Source: JASLDZ01 sp964242625 (GTDB lineage: Bacteria > Pseudomonadota > Alphaproteobacteria > Caulobacterales > Caulobacteraceae). From it: a stretch of 64,000 nt of DNA. Made by a program: the position numbers and the translations under genes. The DNA lies in assembly GCA_964242625.1 (NCBI GenBank), contig CAXTAO010000009.1:1-64000 (forward strand), in the 5' to 3' direction. The notes under the pieces were generated by a model. That model was not told the origin of the DNA. It ran no database searches and was given only the letters and a program-made list of their open reading frames with translations. Below, piece after piece: positions 24,458-31,045 of this stretch. The first letter of the stretch is position 1. Every line of letters begins with the position of its first letter.

Positions 24458-24921
24458 TGCGCTCCCTACTTTGTGCTCTCGCCCTCTCCCTTCCAGCGGT
24501 TGCTCAAGCGAGTGTCGTCTACGTCGTGAGCACTGACACGTCCTCGCAATGGGTGCTCGATACCGCTACGGTCAAGCGATCGGGTGATGTCGTGACCTTC
24601 TGGGCGGAGATATATTGGCCGCACCCTAAGCCTATAGCGAACCTCTCCGCTGACATGGCGGTATTGATGAACCGGGTTGATTGCACGGCGGACACTTACG
24701 TGAGTTTGCAGAACGTTTTCTATCTGCTCTCAACTCCGGGGCCGGTCCTCTCTTACGCGAACACGGATACGCAACCCATCGTGCCCGATACAAAGATGGC
24801 GGCGATGCGCGATGCTGTTTGCACGACTGATCTCCGGACCGTCACGACTCTCGACATGGAGCGTGACGACATGGTGAAGTCTTACCGTAGCTTTCTGGAG
24901 AAGCGTCATGTCGGCCATTGA
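24457..24921 (+). CDS. Small secreted protein, paralogue of the one at 21120
   Basis: A 154-aa protein with signal peptide RSLLCALALSLPAVAQAS. The mature part begins YVVSTDTSSQWVLDTATV then KRSGDVVTFWAEIYW, matching the paralogue's LETLQRSGDAVTFWS. It keeps the cysteine in NRVDCTADTY, the segment LLSTPGPVLSYANTDTQPIV and the second cysteine in MRDAVCTTD. ATG 24457 follows CTGAGGAAG, a good ribosome site; GTG 24454 is less likely. A 39-codon ORF overlaps its end. Confidence 0.6.
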   Translation: MRSLLCALALSLPAVAQASVVYVVSTDTSSQWVLDTATVKRSGDVVTFWAEIYWPHPKPIANLSADMAVLMNRVDCTADTYVSLQNVFYLLSTPGPVLSYANTDTQPIVPDTKMAAMRDAVCTTDLRTVTTLDMERDDMVKSYRSFLEKRHVGH

Positions 24922-25027
24922 GCGGGCGCGTGAGTTGGCGACGGAAGTACGTGATTTCGAGCAACGGAGCGTGGAGACGAAGGGCCGTCCGGCCAACTTC
25001 ATCGATATCGTCGCGCGCGTGTCCTAA
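24908..25027 (+). CDS. Very small ORF, 39 aa
   Basis: Reads MSAIERARELATEVRD followed by FEQRSVETKGRPANF and a short tail. It overlaps the end of the upstream secreted-protein gene by 14 bp, as in tightly packed island operons. It is helical and charged, with no known family. It is followed directly by an imperfect inverted repeat at 25032-25066 that could end transcription. Being short, it could be chance. Confidence 0.35.
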   Translation: MSAIERARELATEVRDFEQRSVETKGRPANFIDIVARVS

Positions 25028-25161
25028 TAAAAGTCGACCCTCGCCGACTATGAAGTGGGCGAGGTCGATCAGCCTTTCGTGAAGCTCATATGCACGCGCC
25101 AGGACCTTAGTGCAGTCTTGCAAGTTCTGGTCAATCGCAATCTGGCAGAAGTAGTTGGCGA

Positions 25162-25449
25162 TTATTTGCCACCCGCGTTGCCATTCGGACGTTTCCCTTC
25201 CGCGTAGTTGACTTGTAACCATTCGCGGCTCTTCCCCTTCGCAGCCGAACCGATCAATCCGCCTTTCGGGACGGCTTTGATCTTATCGAGTCCGCAAACG
25301 AGACTGCGTCGATGAAGTCTTCGCTTCGCTTGCGCGATCTCGGCCTCTCTGTTGTCGACAGACGGGATTTGTTCCTCACGGACACAGATCGTGCCGCGTT
25401 TGCCCCTGAGTCGTTGTGCGTTTGTCTTCGTGTGATCTTTCTTCGCCAT
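25162..25449 (-). CDS. Small basic hypothetical protein, 95 aa
   Basis: Starts MAKKDHTKTNAQRLRGKRGT and continues with a mixed basic/acidic sequence (NREAEIAQAKRRLHRRSLV; GKSREWLQVNYAEG). There is no membrane segment or known domain. The same frame is open to an ATG at 25680 that has a strong GGAG site 9 bp upstream inside a nested hairpin, which would give 172 aa. The extra N-terminal part is less protein-like, so the shorter start is preferred but not certain. Confidence 0.45.
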   Translation of the reverse strand: MAKKDHTKTNAQRLRGKRGTICVREEQIPSVDNREAEIAQAKRRLHRRSLVCGLDKIKAVPKGGLIGSAAKGKSREWLQVNYAEGKRPNGNAGGK

Positions 25450-25683
25450 GTCTTCCGTTCGTTCGGTCCTCATTGACCTCGACGAACACATAGCGAGTGC
25501 GACTGACTTGGTCCAATATTTCTGAGAGATATGGGTCGCCGTGCGAGCGACTTCGCGCTCACCCGACGATCCATCTCGGTCAGACGTGCGGTGTTCGTTC
25601 CGAACCCCTTCTTCTGACCTTCGCTGGACCTCGTTTGAATAATGATTGTATCTCACTCGTCGCGGCCTTCTGAGCTTCATGTG

Positions 25684-25757
25684 CTTTCTCCCCCCTGATC
25701 CAAAGGAGCAATGAAGCACCCAAGAGGGTGCGCTCCAACGGATCAAGGAGGAGAAAG
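25684..25757. promoter_or_regulatory. Nested long hairpin covering a Shine-Dalgarno sequence
   Basis: Four nested stems share one axis: CTTTCTCC/GGAGAAAG, TGATCC/GGATCA, GGAGC/GCTCC and CACCC/GGGTG, with a 4-nt AAGA loop at 25722-25725. On the minus strand the last arm of the outer stem contains the GGAG that precedes the ATG at 25680. On the plus strand the outer arm overlaps AAGGAGGAG before a 4-codon ORF. A translation-control element or small structured RNA is possible. No T tract supports a plain terminator. Confidence 0.6.
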
Positions 25758-25889
25758 TCAATGCTGCGCGTATAATCGTCGCCTGCAAGGGTTCAATAAG
25801 CTTCGTTGTGGTTTCATCCACGGCAGGCGGTTTCCCTGTACCTGCTCTGAAGCCCTATCTCTGATCGTAAAGATCAAAACGGTCGACCT

Positions 25890-26066
25890 TCATGCCTGAA
25901 GGTCTCTCTCGGGGTCGGCAATCTTGACGAACCTCCCCGAGCGGATGACGTGCGTCATCCTCGTTGGTATGATGTCTTTCGGAGCGATGTGCTCCACAGG
26001 GACCGTCTTCCTAGTGTCCGCCCGCCTTTCGGTGATGGGCCTGCCTTCCGGGGTCAGTTGAGACAA
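25890..26066 (-). CDS. Possible small ORF, 58 aa, TTG start
   Basis: The frame reads MSQLTPEGRPITERRADTR, then TVPVEHIAPKDIIPTR, then MTHVIRSGRFVKIADPERD and a short end. The composition is like a real soluble peptide, with a strand-rich second half. Two TAG codons precede the TTG and no strong ribosome site is seen. It contains the perfect inverted repeat GGATGACG/CGTCATCC at 25943-25960, which could instead be the functional element. Low confidence. Confidence 0.3.
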   Translation of the reverse strand: MSQLTPEGRPITERRADTRKTVPVEHIAPKDIIPTRMTHVIRSGRFVKIADPERDLQA

Positions 26067-26191
26067 CTACTAGAAATCCGCCTGCTTGGCCGCCCTGCCC
26101 GTGTCCCGGTCTAAGTCCCAGGCTTTTCCACTGTTTGCGGCGAGAGGACCGCTATACTCTCTGGACGGTATCGCTTCTTCTACACAAAGCA

Positions 26192-26219
26192 GCCCGGTAC
26201 TGCGTCCACAGTACCGGGC
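26192..26219. terminator. Strong 11-bp hairpin, terminator-like
   Basis: GCCCGGTACTG and CAGTACCGGGC form a perfect stem with a 6-nt loop. The plus-strand tail is TTCTCC and the minus-strand tail is TGCTTTGTGT, so a terminator on the minus strand is slightly favoured. It could also end a small RNA. Confidence 0.5.
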
Positions 26220-26341
26220 TTCTCCATCCTACTCGGAGGAGGGACCGATGCGATCGTGGACGCGACCTATGCACCTTTGTAGCAGGACTCGACTTCTCGC
26301 CGCAATATACAATGGTCGCGAGATCGTGTAGATTTCCGGAG

Positions 26342-26515
26342 ATGAAGACTTCTGACGGGATACTCGAAGTGCTGTCCAAGGAACCCGTCGTTCGGACCCA
26401 TGATCTCCGCAACCCTGACTGGCGAGACTATCTTGCGCTCCAGCGGGAAGTCACGATGTTTGTTAGAGGCACGGGACCGTTCTCGAACCTCTCATCTCCA
26501 CGCAAGCCGAGGTAA
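26342..26515 (+). CDS. Possible small ORF, 57 aa
   Basis: Reads MKTSDGILEVLSKEPVVRTH followed by DLRNPDWRDYLALQRE and a proline/arginine tail. The first 40 residues look like a small helical domain. The CCGGAG just before the ATG is too close for a normal ribosome site, so the start is doubtful. It lies between the 26.2-kb hairpin and the gene at 26567. No family recognised. Confidence 0.3.
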   Translation: MKTSDGILEVLSKEPVVRTHDLRNPDWRDYLALQREVTMFVRGTGPFSNLSSPRKPR

Positions 26516-26566
26516 TCGCCCGCCGTCCCGTTGACACGCAAAGCGGCGCGTGTTTCCCGCTTCCGC

Positions 26567-26803
26567 ATGGACCATCCCTCCATCCGCCCACGCCTTCAGG
26601 CCCTCTCAGACGTTCAGGAACTCCTCTCCACCGCCCTCTCGGCGTTAAAGAGGATGATCGACGGAGCGGAGCCGGACGCGCGCGAGCCAGACCCCGCGCA
26701 GGCGGATTGGTATCGCGCTCATCTGGAGCTTGTCCGGAGCCGCGTCGAGCTGGCGGACGTCGAGATCAAGCGAGCGGCGCTACGGGTGCGGGAGCGAGGT
26801 TGA
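26567..26803 (+). CDS. Small helical hypothetical protein, 78 aa
   Basis: Two long helices are predicted: LQALSDVQELLSTALSALKR and YRAHLELVRSRVELADVEIK, joined by an acidic turn. No membrane segment is seen. ATG 26567 is preferred to the TTG at 26531, which adds a basic leader. Its 3' end overlaps the convergent integrase gene by 38 bp. Coiled-coil or adaptor-like in appearance. Function unknown. Confidence 0.45.
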   Translation: MDHPSIRPRLQALSDVQELLSTALSALKRMIDGAEPDAREPDPAQADWYRAHLELVRSRVELADVEIKRAALRVRERG

Positions 26804-28502
26804 AGCCATAGTCGATCCGGTCGATCTCGCGCTTCAGGAGCGGGATATGGCCGCGGTTGCCGTAGCGCTCTGACACATCCTTGGTCGCCCATCCCCCCAG
26901 GGCGCGAACGATACGGTCGCTGATCCCGGCCGTCTCGGCGGCGTCACGGAAGCCATGGCGGAACGAGTGGAACGTCAGGGCGGGGTCGCTGAGCTTCAAC
27001 CCATCGAGGGTCGCCGCCCACCACCTCGACACTTCGTGCGAGACCGCTTTGCCCGATGAGGTCGGGACATCGAAGAGCCGTTCGCCCGATCGCTCGACGA
27101 AACGGCTGAGCCCAGCGTCGATCAGAGCGGCGTGGACGGGGACGTTGCGCTCGCTCCCATCCGTCTTCACCCGCTTCCCGTTCGCGCGCTGGCCCCCAGC
27201 GTCGTAGGGCGAGATCGCGAAGTAGAGCACCCCACCCTCACTCCGGACGTCGTCGCGACGAAGCTGGCATATCTCCGTCGCACGGGCGCCGGTGTAGAGC
27301 GCCACCGCGGGGACCCACCATCTCCATGTATCGCGCTCACCCTGGAGCGCCGCGAAGATCGTGCGGAGTTCGTCAACGCTGAAGCCACGCCGCTTAACCG
27401 ACGGCATGTCCCGCATGACGAGCCCCGACGCGGGGTTGCGCTCGATCCACTCCTCCCGCACCGCCCAATGCAACATTGCGATCAGGTTGGAGAGGTAAGA
27501 GTTCAACGTGTTGGGCGCGAGGCGCGGGACGTCGTCGTCACTCGCGTCCGCCGCCTCCACCGCTTCCACGAGCGTGAGGCCGGGGTACTTCTTCGACGCA
27601 TTGGACGGAAGCGAGCGCAGGAGGTCGCGGACCTTGCGGCAATCCTCCCGCTTCAACGTCTCAACGGGCGTGTCGTCACCGAGCGCTTCCGCCAGTGCGC
27701 GGAAGATGTGGCCGTACTTTCGATTGGTCGACTCGACGCCGTGCTGAGCCTCCCGGTCGCCGCGATAGCCCTCGATGAGCCGCTTGATCGTCGGCCGGTC
27801 CGCGGCTGCGGTGATGGCCGGGAGAAGCGTGGCGGGCTCCCCGTAGCGCAGCGCCTTCGCGCGCTCCTGAGCGGCGTACTCCAGGCGCCCTTGCTCAACC
27901 CGAAGGGTGTGACGCAATAGCGCACGGGCGAACGCGTCTCGCACGTTGCTCATGGCGGGATGCTCGGGACCGATATCGAGCTTCAGCGACGCCAGCGCCG
28001 CCCGGAGCGTCTCCTCATAGAGAGGGACGCCGTCGTAGCGTCGGCTCTCGATCGCCGCAGACAGCGACGCGATGCGCTGGGCGGTGTCGGGTGGGGTCGT
28101 GAGGTCATGACCCCACGGCTTGGACCGATCTCGCTTCCATGCCGCCGGGCGGGCATCGTCGGCGACCATCCAGGGCCGCCCCTCGTTCTGGGCGAGGTCG
28201 ACGAGCGTGCTGTAGCTCTCCCATTTCGCGAAGGCGGCCTCGACCGCTGTGATGTCGAGGGGAGGATGCTTTAGGCCCGCCCGTGCCTTGGCAATCTCCC
28301 GCGCCCACCCGGCTTGCACGTCCAGCGCCCGCGCTCGGGCCTCTGTTGCGCTGTCCGTCCCCAGGCTGACGTCGTACTCCCGACGCCCCAGGATTGCCCT
28401 CACGTCCTCAGGCACGGTCCGCTTGCAGCGGAATATGCGCGACCATCCACCACCCTTGAGGGAGTGTCGGTAGACCCCTTTACCGATGCTCTCGCCCGCC
28501 AT
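26766..28502 (-). CDS. int: Tyrosine recombinase/integrase of the island
   Basis: A 578-aa site-specific recombinase. The N-terminal region starts with KGVYRHSLKGGGWSRIFRCK, the small beta domain common in alphaproteobacterial integrases that may bind arm sites. A SAM-like core-binding domain follows. The catalytic domain (about residues 385-560) shows the first arginine in LYTGARATEICQLRRDDV, the box II H-x-x-R in FHSFRHGFRDAAE, the H/W position in LGGWATKDVSE and the tyrosine nucleophile in RYGNRG. It lies 98 bp from the tRNA whose 3' end is its target. The start region overlaps putative arm sites, so it may control its own transcription. Confidence 0.93.
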   Translation of the reverse strand: MAGESIGKGVYRHSLKGGGWSRIFRCKRTVPEDVRAILGRREYDVSLGTDSATEARARALDVQAGWAREIAKARAGLKHPPLDITAVEAAFAKWESYSTLVDLAQNEGRPWMVADDARPAAWKRDRSKPWGHDLTTPPDTAQRIASLSAAIESRRYDGVPLYEETLRAALASLKLDIGPEHPAMSNVRDAFARALLRHTLRVEQGRLEYAAQERAKALRYGEPATLLPAITAAADRPTIKRLIEGYRGDREAQHGVESTNRKYGHIFRALAEALGDDTPVETLKREDCRKVRDLLRSLPSNASKKYPGLTLVEAVEAADASDDDVPRLAPNTLNSYLSNLIAMLHWAVREEWIERNPASGLVMRDMPSVKRRGFSVDELRTIFAALQGERDTWRWWVPAVALYTGARATEICQLRRDDVRSEGGVLYFAISPYDAGGQRANGKRVKTDGSERNVPVHAALIDAGLSRFVERSGERLFDVPTSSGKAVSHEVSRWWAATLDGLKLSDPALTFHSFRHGFRDAAETAGISDRIVRALGGWATKDVSERYGNRGHIPLLKREIDRIDYGFNLAPAPVAPLA

Positions 28503-28514
28503 CGCCGCCCGCTT

Positions 28515-28536
28515 TTAGGGGTAGCTTAGGGGTAGA
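28515..28536. repeat. Putative integrase arm-type site, right end (2 x 11 bp)
   Basis: Tandem TTAGGGGTAGC and TTAGGGGTAGA lie between the integrase start and the tRNA. They match the pair at 16170-16191 in orientation and spacing to the core (63 bp here, 75 bp there). Confidence 0.6.
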
Positions 28537-28599
28537 TGGTCGGAAACAAACCCTCTCCCGTCAAGGGTTTCTGGCGCTGTAAGGGATTGAGGAGGGGGA

Positions 28600-28614
28600 G
28601 TGGGCCCGGCAGGA
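28600..28614. repeat. Right attachment core (attR), inside the tRNA 3' end
   Basis: GTGGGCCCGGCAGGA is identical to 16081-16095. It covers the tRNA discriminator base, the 3' acceptor strand and part of the T-stem, a normal target for tyrosine integrases. Confidence 0.8.
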
Positions 28615-28673
28615 CTCGAACCTGCAACCAGACCGTTATGAGCGGCCGGCTCTAACCATTGAGCTACAGGCCC
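28601..28673 (-). tRNA. tRNA-Ile2, anticodon CAU (lysidine type)
   Basis: A 73-nt cloverleaf: acceptor GGGCCTG paired with CGGGCCC plus discriminator A, D-arm GCTC/GAGC with an AATGGTTA loop, anticodon stem GGCCG/CGGTC with loop CTCATAA (anticodon CAU), and T-arm GCAGG/CCTGC with TTCGAGT. The C4-G69 and C5-G68 pairs and the CTCATAA loop match tRNAs read by TilS, so tRNA-Ile2 is favoured over tRNA-Met. CCA is not encoded here (next bases are CTC), although the left island junction carries it. Confidence 0.85.
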
Positions 28674-28785
28674 CGCCGGGGGCGCTCCGGCTAGCACGGG
28701 CGAGGGCGGCGGCAAAGATGGGCCGCCGTTCAGCCGGGGTTCAAGGGCCGGGGTCGAGCGTGGCCGTCCCGTCCCGGAGCCCGCC

Positions 28786-29541
28786 ATGTCGCCCCACCGC
28801 GCCCCCGCATCGCTCGCCACCGCGCTGAGCGTCGCGCTGATCTGGGCCGCCTCGCCGGCGGCCGTGCGCGCGCAGGACGCCCCCGCTCGGGCGGCCGACG
28901 CCGCTTTCCGCGCCACCACGCTGGACGTGCAGGCGGAGGGGGTGAGCCACGTGGCGCCCGACATGGCGACCATGACGCTCGGCGTCTCGACCGACGCGCC
29001 GCGCGCGGCCGACGCCCAGGCGCGCAACGCCAAGCGCATGACGGACGTGGTCGCCGCCCTGGCGCGGGCGGGGCTCGCCGGCCGCGACGTGCAGACGTCC
29101 GGCCTCAGTCTCTCGCCGCAGTACGCCTACGCCGACGGACAGCCGCCGCGGCTCACCGGCTATCGCGCGTCCAACGGCGTGACCGTGCGCGTGCGCGACC
29201 TGCGCCGGCTGGCCGAGGCGGTGGATGCGGCGGCCGCCGCGGGCGCGGACGAATTGGGCGGCGTCAGCTTCGGCTTGCAGGACCCGCAAGGCCCGGAGGA
29301 CGCGGCGCGGCGCGACGCCGTGCGTCGGCTGCAGGCGCAGGCGAAGCTCTACGCCGACGCGGCGGGGCTGAGGCTCGTGCGGCTCGTCAACCTCGCCGAG
29401 ACGGGTAGCTACGCCCCCCAGCCTCCCCGGCCGATGATGGCCATGCGCGCCAAGGCGGCGGATGTCTCCACGCCGGTCGAGGCGGGCGAGCTCGACGTGC
29501 GCGTGCAGGTGCGCGCCACCTGGGAACTCGCGGCGCGCTAG
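28786..29541 (+). CDS. SIMPL-domain (DUF541) exported protein
   Basis: A 251-aa periplasmic or outer-membrane-associated protein. A signal peptide ends near AAVRAQDAP. The SIMPL domain begins LDVQAEGVSHVAPDMATM and continues with TGYRASNGVTVRVRDL and a long helix-rich part. In the family these proteins are often annotated as oxidative-stress defence proteins (YggE-like), with unclear biochemical role. It starts at ATG 28786. A second SIMPL-like gene lies at 30070 on the other side of panD. Located just outside the island. Confidence 0.82.
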   Translation: MSPHRAPASLATALSVALIWAASPAAVRAQDAPARAADAAFRATTLDVQAEGVSHVAPDMATMTLGVSTDAPRAADAQARNAKRMTDVVAALARAGLAGRDVQTSGLSLSPQYAYADGQPPRLTGYRASNGVTVRVRDLRRLAEAVDAAAAAGADELGGVSFGLQDPQGPEDAARRDAVRRLQAQAKLYADAAGLRLVRLVNLAETGSYAPQPPRPMMAMRAKAADVSTPVEAGELDVRVQVRATWELAAR

Positions 29542-29550
29542 CCCGGTGCG

Positions 29551-29922
29551 TCAGGCGACGGCGGCGAGCGCGGGCGCCTTGGGCCGGTTGTGGTCGTCGC
29601 ACAGCACCACGGTCGGCGCGTGCGACTTCGCCTCGGCGGGCTCCATGCGCGCGTAGGCGACGACGATCACCTTGTCGCCCGCCTGCACGAGCCGCGCCGC
29701 CGCGCCGTTGACGCCGATCACGCGCGAGCCGCGCGGGGCCTCGATCACATAGGTGGTGAAGCGCGCGCCCGTGGTGATGTTGAGCACGTCCACCTGCTCG
29801 TGCGGCAGGAGGGTGGAGGCGTCCAGAAGGTCGCGGTCGATGGCGATGGAGCCCTCGTACTCCAGGTCGGCCTGGGTGACCGTCGCCCGGTGCAGCTTGG
29901 CGCGCATCAGGGTGAGGAGCAT
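29551..29922 (-). CDS. panD: Aspartate 1-decarboxylase
   Basis: A pyruvoyl-dependent enzyme making beta-alanine for pantothenate and CoA. The start MLLTLMRAKLHRATVTQ aligns with the family N-terminus. The self-cleavage site is in LEYEGSIAIDRDLLD, between Gly24 and Ser25 (counted from 29922), where serine becomes the pyruvoyl group. Further conserved parts are VDVLNITTGARFTTYVI and VIGVNGAAARLVQAGDKVIV. Length 123 aa is normal. The ATG at 29907 is an alternative, but the longer N-terminus matches better. Single gene, convergent to a SIMPL-domain gene. Confidence 0.95.
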   Translation of the reverse strand: MLLTLMRAKLHRATVTQADLEYEGSIAIDRDLLDASTLLPHEQVDVLNITTGARFTTYVIEAPRGSRVIGVNGAAARLVQAGDKVIVVAYARMEPAEAKSHAPTVVLCDDHNRPKAPALAAVA

Positions 29923-30069
29923 GGCGGGCGGGCTCTTGAGGGCTGGGGGCGGCGCGTGCGGCCGCGGGCGGCGGTCATATAGGCGTTCGCTGCGGCGCAC
30001 ACAAAGCGCGGGCCTTGGCGCGGCCGGCGAAGCGCGCGAGCGTCGAGGCGCACCTGCAGGGAGTCCGCC

Positions 30070-30978
30070 GTGCGCGCTGTCCTCGTCCTCCTGGCCGCCC
30101 AGCTCGCGGCGGCCGCGCCGCCGGCGGCTGCGCAGACGCTCGCCGTCGCGCCCCGCCTCTATGACCCCGCCCCCTGGTGGATGCGCGAGCCGGTGATCGC
30201 CAGCCCCGGCAGCGTCTACGCCGAGCTGCGCGCCAATCGGGCGAGCTTCAGCGCGGGCTTCGAGACGGTGGACGCCCAAGTGGCGGAGGCGACGCGCCGT
30301 GCGGGCGAACAGGTGCGCGACCTCGCCCGCGCCCTGCGCGCCTTCGGGCCGGAGGCGGTGCGGGTGGAGACCACCTTCTCGACCCGTCCGCTCTACGCCC
30401 AGTACCGCGACAAGGACGGCCAGCTGCAGACCAACGCGCGCGAGGACCGCATCGAGCGCTACGCCGTGAGCGCCAACGTCTCGATCGAGGTGCGCGACAT
30501 GACCAAGGCCGAGCAGGTTTACGGCCTCGTCGCCGCGGCGCGCCCGAGCTCGATCGCGCCCGTCTATTTCCGGCTGGAGCCCTCCAACGCCGTCAACGAC
30601 GCCCTGTTCGCCGAGGCGGTGCGCGACGCGGCCCGGCGTGCGCGGGCGGCGGCGGCCGACGCGGGGGCGCGGCTGGGGGCGGTGAAGCTGATCGACCCCA
30701 CCGGCCGCGCCTGCCAGCAGGACGTGCTGGTCGCGGGGGCGCCGCGCTCCTACGGCTTCCCGGGAGGCGGGACGGACGTGTCGGACGTGGTGGTGACCGG
30801 GTCGCGGATGTCGAACTCATCGCCCGCGCCGGACGCGCCGCCCCCGCCCCCGCTCCCCATCCCGCCGACCCCGGGCCCCGCGTCCTCGCTCCCGCGCCCT
30901 GTCGAGCTGCCGCTGCAGCCGCCCCTGCAGCGGATCGGCCGCGAGGCGTGTGTGGTGTACGCGCTCGCGCCGGGCTGA
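30070..30978 (+). CDS. Second SIMPL-domain-like exported protein
   Basis: A 302-aa protein starting with GTG after GGGAG. It has a signal peptide (VLVLLAAQLAAAAPPAAAQ). The core has the long helix-strand pattern of SIMPL proteins (VAEATRRAGEQVRDLARALR, then VETTFSTRPLYAQYRD, YAVSANVSIEVRDM). The C-terminal third contains a proline-rich linker near residues 253-285 and a single Cys pair (ACQQDV, EACVVYALAPG). The VVVTGSR motif near residue 240 resembles the plug start of TonB receptors but stands alone. It is a diverged paralogue of the gene at 28786. Confidence 0.65.
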   Translation: MRAVLVLLAAQLAAAAPPAAAQTLAVAPRLYDPAPWWMREPVIASPGSVYAELRANRASFSAGFETVDAQVAEATRRAGEQVRDLARALRAFGPEAVRVETTFSTRPLYAQYRDKDGQLQTNAREDRIERYAVSANVSIEVRDMTKAEQVYGLVAAARPSSIAPVYFRLEPSNAVNDALFAEAVRDAARRARAAAADAGARLGAVKLIDPTGRACQQDVLVAGAPRSYGFPGGGTDVSDVVVTGSRMSNSSPAPDAPPPPPLPIPPTPGPASSLPRPVELPLQPPLQRIGREACVVYALAPG

Positions 30979-31045
30979 GCCCCGCGACGGCGGGCGCGGG
31001 CGCTGCTAGAGACCGCGCGCCGCCCCGCTTCGGAGCCCCGCCGCC

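Larger units (their letters stand above)
16081..28614. mobile_element. Integrated genomic island in tRNA-Ile2, about 12.5 kb
   Basis: The element is bounded by a 15-bp direct repeat (16081-16095 and 28600-28614) equal to the 3' end of the tRNA gene at 28601-28673. A tyrosine integrase lies next to the intact tRNA, the standard layout for tRNA-targeting islands. Inside each end, 62-75 bp from the core, lies a pair of 11-bp tandem repeats. The GC content drops visibly relative to the flanks, most strongly at 18.2-19.8 kb, and codon use shifts accordingly. The content is mainly unrecognised genes, a serine resolvase and a resolvase fragment. No structural phage genes, replication genes or conjugation genes are seen, so it is more likely a cargo island or satellite than a complete prophage. 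Confidence 0.85.

Noticed and set aside
24842..25222. Minus-strand ORF of 126 aa
   Set aside because: Its first 60 bases overlap another minus-strand gene end and its last 80 bases are antisense to a secreted-protein gene. Only about 50 middle residues look protein-like and no ribosome site is seen.
25711..25899. Plus-strand ORF of 62 aa starting inside the nested hairpin
   Set aside because: Composition is not protein-like and its ribosome site is part of the hairpin with only 2 bp spacing.
16081..28614. Complete prophage or conjugative element
   Set aside because: No capsid, tail, terminase, replication, relaxase or type IV secretion genes are visible.
30775..30810. TonB-box-like VVVTGSR in the second SIMPL protein as a TonB receptor start
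   Set aside because: No plug or barrel follows; the frame ends about 60 residues later.
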